DNA of 9,967 bases. It comes from Planctomycetota bacterium (GTDB lineage: Bacteria > Planctomycetota > Brocadiia > JAJRTI01). Under the pieces are notes generated by a model. The model had not been told where the DNA came from, made no database searches, and saw only the letters and a program-made list of their open reading frames with translations. The stretch lies in assembly GCA_024278415.1 (NCBI GenBank), contig JAJRTI010000914.1:1-9967 (forward strand), in the 5' to 3' direction. Position numbers and translations under genes: made by a program. Below, one piece after another: positions 6,286-9,967 of this stretch. Position 1 is the stretch's first letter; every line of letters begins with the position of its first letter.

Positions 6286-6539
6286 GAGCCACTTGCAAAA
6301 CCCCAGTTGTCCTACCTGTGCTGTGGCGCCGCAAGCCGGCGTCGTCGCGTTTGTAGTAGGCCCGTGAGGGCCTTCCGCTCGGGTGGCGAATCGCCATCGG
6401 CGCAGAGGGCACCCTGACGGCGCGCCACTACAAGCGGCGCGCTCCCGCGCTCGCATCTCGGCGGCGCCGCGTTCGACACCTCCGCCATGCATGATGTTAG
6501 GCGCGAGGCCTCGGCCCATTGGGGTTTTGCAAGTCGCTC
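6286..6539. repeat. 20-bp inverted repeat (19/20) around the UroD-toxin spacer
   Basis: GAGCCACTTGCAAAACCCCA at 6286-6305 matches the reverse complement of 6520-6539 at 19 of 20 positions. The right copy is coding sequence for residues near the toxin C-terminus (PSDLQNPNG). The left copy lies just upstream of the UroD-like start. The pair encloses the repeat at 6351-6482. The other copy of that repeat has no such flanks, so the arms are not its own ends. Confidence 0.75.
6351..6482 (-). repeat. 133-bp structured interspersed repeat, copy 2 (inverted)
   Basis: Read from 6482 down to 6351, this is the second copy of the element at 5020-5152, with a few substitutions and small indels. Its own fold pairs GTAGTAGGCCCGTGAGGGCC (6353-6372) imperfectly with 6411-6431. 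It fills most of the spacer between the UroD-like gene and the toxin gene and begins 15 bp beyond the toxin stop. The two copies face each other across the UroD-like gene, with their ACTACAA ends inward. Confidence 0.85.
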
Positions 6540-6949
6540 GGTTGGTAAACGCTCAGGTCCTCCGCTCGTGCGGCGGCTGCCTGTCGGTCGTCGAACGAGA
6601 CAAAGACATCGGCCCGTGAGATAAGCGCGCACGCGATGTGGAGGGCGTCCATTCCGCGCAACGCATGCGTCTCAAGTAGGCGAACGGCCTCGGCGATAAC
6701 AGGCCGGGAGAGTTGGCAGACAGTTACAGCCCCAAAATCGATCTCCACTTCCGCTTTGACGGCCTCGTACTGATCGCCTGTCAGCCGTCCCTCCCGTCGC
6801 GCACGGCATAGCGCCGACATGACTTCCGGCTCGCAGATCACGCTGACGATAAGTTCGTCTGCGGCTGCACAGCAGTGGTCGACGAAATCCCCTCCCACCT
6901 CATCGAGGTAGAGCTTCGTGAGGGCCGACGAGTCGAAGAACGCTCTCAA
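6497..6949 (-). CDS. PIN-domain toxin (VapC-like ribonuclease)
   Basis: This encodes 150 residues, slightly longer than a typical VapC. The acidic PIN residues are visible: D6 in RAFFDSSAL, E42 in CEPEVMSALCR, D101 in LRGMDALHIA and D120/D121 in FVSFDDR. These coordinate metal for RNA cleavage in the family. The start is taken as TTG at 6949-6947. It overlaps the antitoxin stop (TTGA), has GGGAG eight bases upstream, and places the first conserved aspartate at the expected position. A longer frame upstream only rereads the antitoxin gene. The tail after about residue 136 (PSDLQNPNGPRPRA) is unstructured-looking, and part of it recurs inverted near 6286. Toxicity and target are inferred from the family; tRNA or rRNA are common VapC targets. 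Confidence 0.9.
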   Translation of the reverse strand: MRAFFDSSALTKLYLDEVGGDFVDHCCAAADELIVSVICEPEVMSALCRARREGRLTGDQYEAVKAEVEIDFGAVTVCQLSRPVIAEAVRLLETHALRGMDALHIACALISRADVFVSFDDRQAAAARAEDLSVYQPSDLQNPNGPRPRA

Positions 6950-7179
6950 TAGGGCGACTCCCGCCGCTCCTTGATGATCTCGTCGCTTAGCGATAGGCCC
7001 GGCACTTTGATCTTCTTCCGGGGCCTCTTCCAAACCGCAATGTCGCCCTTCTGGCGCAAAGGCACCACTTCCGCCACGCGCTCTCCGCCGGACACCAACT
7101 CGAGTGTCTCCCCGTCCTTCACTTTAGCTATGTAGCCAGCCAGGTCCTTCTCGAGTTCTGCGATCGTTACGGTTGTCAT
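6946..7179 (-). CDS. Phd/YefM-type antitoxin
   Basis: This 77-residue protein begins MTTVTIAELEKDLAGYIAKV and continues through LELVSGGERVAEVVPL. That is the usual order of a Phd/YefM DNA-binding domain (ribbon and helices, residues 1-45). The basic segment KRPRKKIKVP (51-60) and acidic/basic tail (SLSDEIIKERRESPY) are where such proteins wrap their toxin. The ATG at 7179 is chosen because AGGAGG lies eight bases before it; an ATG at 7203 lies upstream of that site. The stop overlaps the TTG start of the PIN toxin, the normal antitoxin-first order. Antitoxins of this type repress their own promoter, and a palindrome overlaps the -10 region found here. Confidence 0.88.
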   Translation of the reverse strand: MTTVTIAELEKDLAGYIAKVKDGETLELVSGGERVAEVVPLRQKGDIAVWKRPRKKIKVPGLSLSDEIIKERRESPY

Positions 7180-7187
7180 GAGATGAT

Positions 7188-7193
7188 CCTCCT
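7188..7193 (-). promoter_or_regulatory. Shine-Dalgarno AGGAGG of the antitoxin
   Basis: A full AGGAGG lies eight bases before the ATG at 7179. It is much stronger than the toxin's site, consistent with antitoxin being made in excess, and it rules out the upstream in-frame ATG at 7203. Confidence 0.8.
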
Positions 7194-7212
7194 CGTCAAC
7201 CATTCAACCTTG

Positions 7213-7241
7213 AGTGTACACCTGTCTTCGCACGCCGTCAA
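7213..7241 (-). promoter_or_regulatory. Sigma70-type promoter of the toxin-antitoxin operon with overlapping palindrome
   Basis: On the minus strand TTGACG (7241-7236) and TACACT (7218-7213) are exactly 17 bases apart. The 8-bp palindrome GTGTACAC (7214-7221) overlaps the -10, a natural position for an operator bound by the Phd-like antitoxin. The promoter lies about 35 bases before the antitoxin start. Confidence 0.72.
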
Positions 7242-7268
7242 CCACCGCGCAGCGTTGGATTCGGGCCT

Positions 7269-7300
7269 CTTTGCGCCATCGCGCCTTTGCGTCTTTGCGT
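7269..7300. repeat. Short tandem repeat, 8-nt period (CTTTGCGT)
   Basis: CTTTGCGC, CATCGCGC, CTTTGCGT and CTTTGCGT follow one another from 7269 to 7300; only the second unit is degenerate. The tract ends 7 bp before the stop codon of the MBL-fold gene. It differs in sequence and period from the heptamer tracts elsewhere. Confidence 0.75.
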
Positions 7301-7307
7301 TTCCACC

Positions 7308-8057
7308 TCACACCTCGAACACATCCCCATCGTGCGCGATTTCCCAAGGGAACGGCAGCTCCGCGAACTTCTCGCGGAGCGCGGCCTCGCCCTCCTCGCC
7401 GTGCCAGGGGTTGTGCACGTGGTTGAAAACCATGCGCTTGATCGGGCACTGCTTCAGCACGGGCAGCTCGGTCTCCGGCTGGTAGTGGGTGATCTCGCAA
7501 ATGCACAGGTCGCACGGCTCGTCCCGCGCCACCTTAGGGAAGTCGGAGAAGTCCGCACGCAGGTCGCCGGTGCAAATCACGCGCTTGCCCTCGGCCTCCA
7601 GCACGTACGCGTAGCTCGCCCAGTCCGGGTCCGGGAGCTGAAACGTGCGGACCCCGGACACGCGCAGCACGCCGTCGTCGTAGAACGGCCCTTCCGTCGC
7701 CACGTCCAAGCTAGCCATGGGCGACGGCCACTTGAGGTGCATCGCGTGGAGCCAGCCTTCGAGCGGCGCGATCGCGGCCTCCTCGGGCAGGAAGATGCGC
7801 GTACGCTGCGCGTCGTTGGGGTACTTGATGAGCGCCTTGATCAGATTGGGCACGCCGCCCACGTGGTCCTCGTGCATGTGCGTGATGAAGACCGCAGCCA
7901 GCGGGCCGAACGGCTTGCCCGCGCGGATCATGAGGCCGTTGACCGGCTGGCCCGCGTCGACCAGGTACGACGCTTCGCCGATCTCGAAGAGCGTGGATGA
8001 GTTGAAGCGACAATACGTGTGGTCGCCGTGGCTGGTGCCGAGGGTGGTGATGAGCAT
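7308..8057 (-). CDS. MBL-fold metallo-hydrolase (RNase Z-like fold)
   Basis: This 249-residue protein has the metallo-beta-lactamase metal-binding signature THMHEDHVGG at 59-68 (H60, H62, D64, H65). It also has the bridging aspartate in CTGDLR (D165) and late histidines in FNHVHNP (H213, H215) and at H242. The N-terminus LGTSHG followed by SST resembles small RNase Z-like and phosphodiesterase-like members. The specific RNase Z exosite is not evident, so the substrate is open. A cysteine cluster, CDLCICEITHY (182-192), is unusual. The ATG at 8057 is preferred because the first beta-strand starts there, although the upstream sequence on this strand is C-rich and has no Shine-Dalgarno. A heptamer repeat tract ends 13 bp upstream. 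The gene diverges from the RIFT-barrel gene. No signal peptide is present. Confidence 0.88.
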   Translation of the reverse strand: MLITTLGTSHGDHTYCRFNSSTLFEIGEASYLVDAGQPVNGLMIRAGKPFGPLAAVFITHMHEDHVGGVPNLIKALIKYPNDAQRTRIFLPEEAAIAPLEGWLHAMHLKWPSPMASLDVATEGPFYDDGVLRVSGVRTFQLPDPDWASYAYVLEAEGKRVICTGDLRADFSDFPKVARDEPCDLCICEITHYQPETELPVLKQCPIKRMVFNHVHNPWHGEEGEAALREKFAELPFPWEIAHDGDVFEV

Positions 8058-8069
8058 GGGGGGCAGAAG

Positions 8070-8097
8070 TCAGTGATCAGGAGTCAGTGGTCAGTGG
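8070..8097. repeat. Short tandem repeat, 7-nt period (TCAGTGG)
   Basis: Four adjacent heptamers are visible: TCAGTGA (8070), TCAGGAG (8077), TCAGTGG (8084) and TCAGTGG (8091). The tract sits directly in front of the MBL-fold start and would be part of its leader RNA. Confidence 0.85.
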
Positions 8098-8161
8098 CGA
8101 GAGGAAACTGCATGGCCTACCTGAGGCCCGATGGAAAGCGCGTATGTTAGCAGAAACTCGC

Positions 8162-8167
8162 TATAAT
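8162..8167 (+). promoter_or_regulatory. Possible -10 box (TATAAT) for the RIFT-barrel gene
   Basis: A perfect TATAAT lies 157 bp before the ATG at 8325, in an otherwise GC-rich spacer. No recognisable -35 is found at 16-18 bases upstream, so the call is weak. If it is used, the hairpin cluster at 8198-8253 would be in the leader. Confidence 0.35.
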
Positions 8168-8197
8168 GCGACCGGGCCCGCGCGAGCCTGCGTGGCC

Positions 8198-8253
8198 GGA
8201 GCGGATCCCGAAGCATCGGGACCGCCCGACGGAATGCAAAGGCATTCCGCTCC
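8198..8253. repeat. Multi-hairpin palindromic element in the leader of the RIFT-barrel gene
   Basis: The outer arms GGAGCGGA (8198-8205) and TCCGCTCC (8246-8253) are perfect complements. Inside are TCCCGA-agca-TCGGGA (8206-8221) and CGGAATGC-AAAG-GCATTCCG (8230-8249). The last hairpin shares TCCG with the outer stem, so the two folds exclude each other. There is no U-tract. It could be a third type of REP-like element or a cis-acting leader structure. Confidence 0.7.
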
Positions 8254-8324
8254 ACAGGGCGCACCCGCGGTCCGAAGTCTTGAGGTGCCCGGAGAAACCC
8301 CAGAGCAATAGTCGGAGAATGACA

Positions 8325-9967
8325 ATGCAGGCACTCACCATCAACGTTCCCGACCCCGCCGGCCTCGGCACGCTCAGGCCGGTCACGGGCGGCGTGCCCC
8401 TTGCCCAAGGCGCGGCGCCAGCCGGCTCATGCTTCATACTCAAGGACGCGGGCGGCAACGGCGTGCCGTTGCAGGCTGACGTGCTCGCGCGCTGGCAAGA
8501 CGGCAGCGCGCGGTGGGTGCTGCTGGATTTTGCGTCTCGGGGCGATACACAATACGAGCTTTCGTGGGGACAGGCCAACCCGGCCGGCGACGCGTCCCCT
8601 TCGCCTCTCGGCTGTGAGGCCTCCCTTGACGGATCGCGGCTCGCACGCATCGCCGACCGTGTCGACGTTGAGATGTCGCTCACCATTGAGCGCGGCGATG
8701 TCTGCCGCGGGGTGATCGAATCGTCCGACGTGGAGGCCGACGGCCCGATTCGCCGAACGCACGCGCTCGTGGGATCGTTCCGCACGCCCGATGGTGAGCG
8801 GGTCTTTCAGTTCAGACTGCGCGTGTCCACGTACGCGGGAATGTCGGTCGTGCGGCTCGAGCCCATGATCCTCATCGACGCCGACCGCGGCATCCTCCAG
8901 CACGTGCGGGAGATCCGTTTCACGCTGCGGCCCGTCCAGCCCGTCCAGACTGCGATGATCGGAGGAGACCCGGGTTGGCAAGGCGACGCGTCATCGTCTG
9001 TCAGGCTCTTGCAGTACGACGACGAACACTACCGCCTTGAAGGTGCGGACGGCGCCGGCGCCAAAGCCCCGGGCTGGGCGTCGCTGGGCGACGTCGCAGT
9101 GGCGCTGCGCGACTTCTGGCAGCAGTGGCCCAAGAGCCTCGAAGTTGCGGAAGGCGAACTCTCGGTCGGACTGCTCCCCAGATTCGCGCCCGGCGCGTTC
9201 GCACACATGGAGCCCTGGTACAAGCACCAGTATCTCTTCGACGGCGAGTGCTACCGCCTGCGCACGGGCCAGGCGCGGCGATGGGAGCTGTGGCTCGACC
9301 TGGACGGCGATGGCGAGCCGCTAGCCGCGATGGCCCACGCGCCGCTCGCGCCAGTGGCCGACCCGGCGCAGGCCATCGCAACCGGGGTCTGGGACGAGAT
9401 CGCGGCCGCGGGCACTCCCGATATGGCCGCGTACGACCAGTGGGCGGAGAACCTGTTCGGCTCGTACGGCCACAGCATCGAAGCACAGCGCGACTACGGC
9501 GCGATGAACTGGGGCGATTGGTTCGGGGAGCGACACGTGAACTGGGGCAACCACGAATACGACACGACCAACCAGATCCTCATCCAGTTCGCTCGCACCG
9601 GCGACCCGAAGTATCTCTACGCGGCCGACGCGGCGGCACGGCATTCGAGCGAAGTGGACACCATCCATCACGTCAACGACGACCTCTACCGCTACTTCGT
9701 GGACAACTTTGGCTGCCCTGGATATCCCCCTCGCGCAGGCATGGTTCATGAGCACTCGGTGGGCCACGTGGGCAGTTTCTACAGCACCGAACAGATACGC
9801 AAGCTGTTCGTCGAGCACGGCGTTGGGGCCGGCACGGACAAGCCCTATCTCTGCCTCGATCCCTACAACCTTGGCCACATCTGGACGCAAGGGCTCGTGC
9901 GCCACTACTTCCTCACCGGCGATCCGTTCCTCAGGGAAACCGTGGAGAAGATCGGCGACAACCTCGC
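8325..9967 (+). CDS. PL26/YetA-like RIFT-barrel protein (exo-rhamnogalacturonan lyase-like), partial
   Basis: An uninterrupted frame of 547 codons starts at ATG 8325, with GGAG seven bases upstream, and runs off the right edge. The N-terminal part (LRPVTGGVPLAQGA at 17-30, then QADVLARWQDGSARWVLLDF at 50-69) fits the RIFT-barrel domain found in PcRGLX/YetA proteins. A beta-rich middle carries RDFWQQWPKSLEV (263-275). The last part resembles the alpha/alpha-barrel of polysaccharide lyase family 26, with NWGDWFGERHVNWGNHEYD at 395-413, DTIHHVNDD near 445-453 and HEHSVGHVG at 475-483. PL26 enzymes cleave rhamnogalacturonan from its end, but most bacterial relatives are uncharacterised, so pectin activity is inferred. 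No signal peptide is visible, so this copy looks cytoplasmic. The gene is divergent from the MBL-fold gene. The C-terminal region is outside the window. Confidence 0.87.
   Translation, partial: MQALTINVPDPAGLGTLRPVTGGVPLAQGAAPAGSCFILKDAGGNGVPLQADVLARWQDGSARWVLLDFASRGDTQYELSWGQANPAGDASPSPLGCEASLDGSRLARIADRVDVEMSLTIERGDVCRGVIESSDVEADGPIRRTHALVGSFRTPDGERVFQFRLRVSTYAGMSVVRLEPMILIDADRGILQHVREIRFTLRPVQPVQTAMIGGDPGWQGDASSSVRLLQYDDEHYRLEGADGAGAKAPGWASLGDVAVALRDFWQQWPKSLEVAEGELSVGLLPRFAPGAFAHMEPWYKHQYLFDGECYRLRTGQARRWELWLDLDGDGEPLAAMAHAPLAPVADPAQAIATGVWDEIAAAGTPDMAAYDQWAENLFGSYGHSIEAQRDYGAMNWGDWFGERHVNWGNHEYDTTNQILIQFARTGDPKYLYAADAAARHSSEVDTIHHVNDDLYRYFVDNFGCPGYPPRAGMVHEHSVGHVGSFYSTEQIRKLFVEHGVGAGTDKPYLCLDPYNLGHIWTQGLVRHYFLTGDPFLRETVEKIGDNL

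Noticed and set aside
5190..6287. 365-residue open frame on the plus strand
   Set aside because: It is antisense to the UroD-like gene almost exactly end to end, with shadow-type composition.
5020..6482. Peptide CSRPVRAFRSGG shared by frames in both repeat copies, possibly a small protein
   Set aside because: The likeness follows from the DNA repeat itself. The frames have different starts and contexts, and no ribosome site supports translation.
8427..8981. 184-residue open frame on the minus strand, and others opposite 8325-9967
   Set aside because: They lie inside the RIFT-barrel reading frame, which is open from 8325 to the window end and carries clear family motifs.

Overview
This is a GC-rich (about 65% by eye), densely coded bacterial window. 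It holds a mix of carbohydrate-related genes: a sialidase-like protein with a signal peptide, a PL26/YetA-like RIFT-barrel protein, a Gfo/Idh/MocA oxidoreductase and a UroD-superfamily protein. This mix is typical of polysaccharide-degrading Planctomycetota, Lentisphaerota, Hydrogenedentota, Armatimonadota and similar lineages. No rRNA or marker gene allows a firm placement. No tRNA, rRNA, CRISPR array or transposase gene was seen.

Layout. (1) 1-165 (-) is the N-terminal end of a membrane protein cut by the window edge, followed by a spacer with a perfect 28-bp-arm palindrome (342-420). (2) 452-2661 (-) is a two-gene unit: a secreted sialidase/BNR-repeat protein overlapping by GTGA a histidine-phosphatase gene. 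(3) 2662-2898 is a spacer filled with short tandem CGTA/TACG repeats. (4) 2899-4833 (-) is a Gfo/Idh/MocA oxidoreductase followed by a HisA of the eukaryotic (yeast HIS6-like) type, behind a clear sigma70-type promoter (4887-4915). (5) 4834-5186 is a 353-bp spacer holding that promoter and a 133-bp structured repeat; I see nothing in 4916-5019. (6) 5187-6257 (-) is a UroD-superfamily gene bracketed by that repeat and an inverted second copy (6351-6482). (7) 6497-7179 (-) is a Phd-type antitoxin/PIN toxin pair with its own promoter. (8) 7308-8057 (-) is a metallo-beta-lactamase-fold hydrolase. (9) 8058-8324 is a divergent spacer with heptamer repeats and a multi-hairpin leader. (10) 8325-9967 (+) is the start of a large PL26/YetA-like RIFT-barrel gene that runs off the window.

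The most distinctive feature is the non-coding DNA. Most spacers carry a different short tandem repeat with a 7-nt (once 8-nt) period. Two of these tracts contain the stop codon of the adjacent gene. There are also three kinds of longer palindromic element. None is explained by the genes. The other notable item is the eukaryotic-type HisA placed behind a sugar-type oxidoreductase and away from other his genes in the window.

Functionally the window looks like accessory carbohydrate metabolism plus a toxin-antitoxin module. Links between the separate units are inferred only from proximity.
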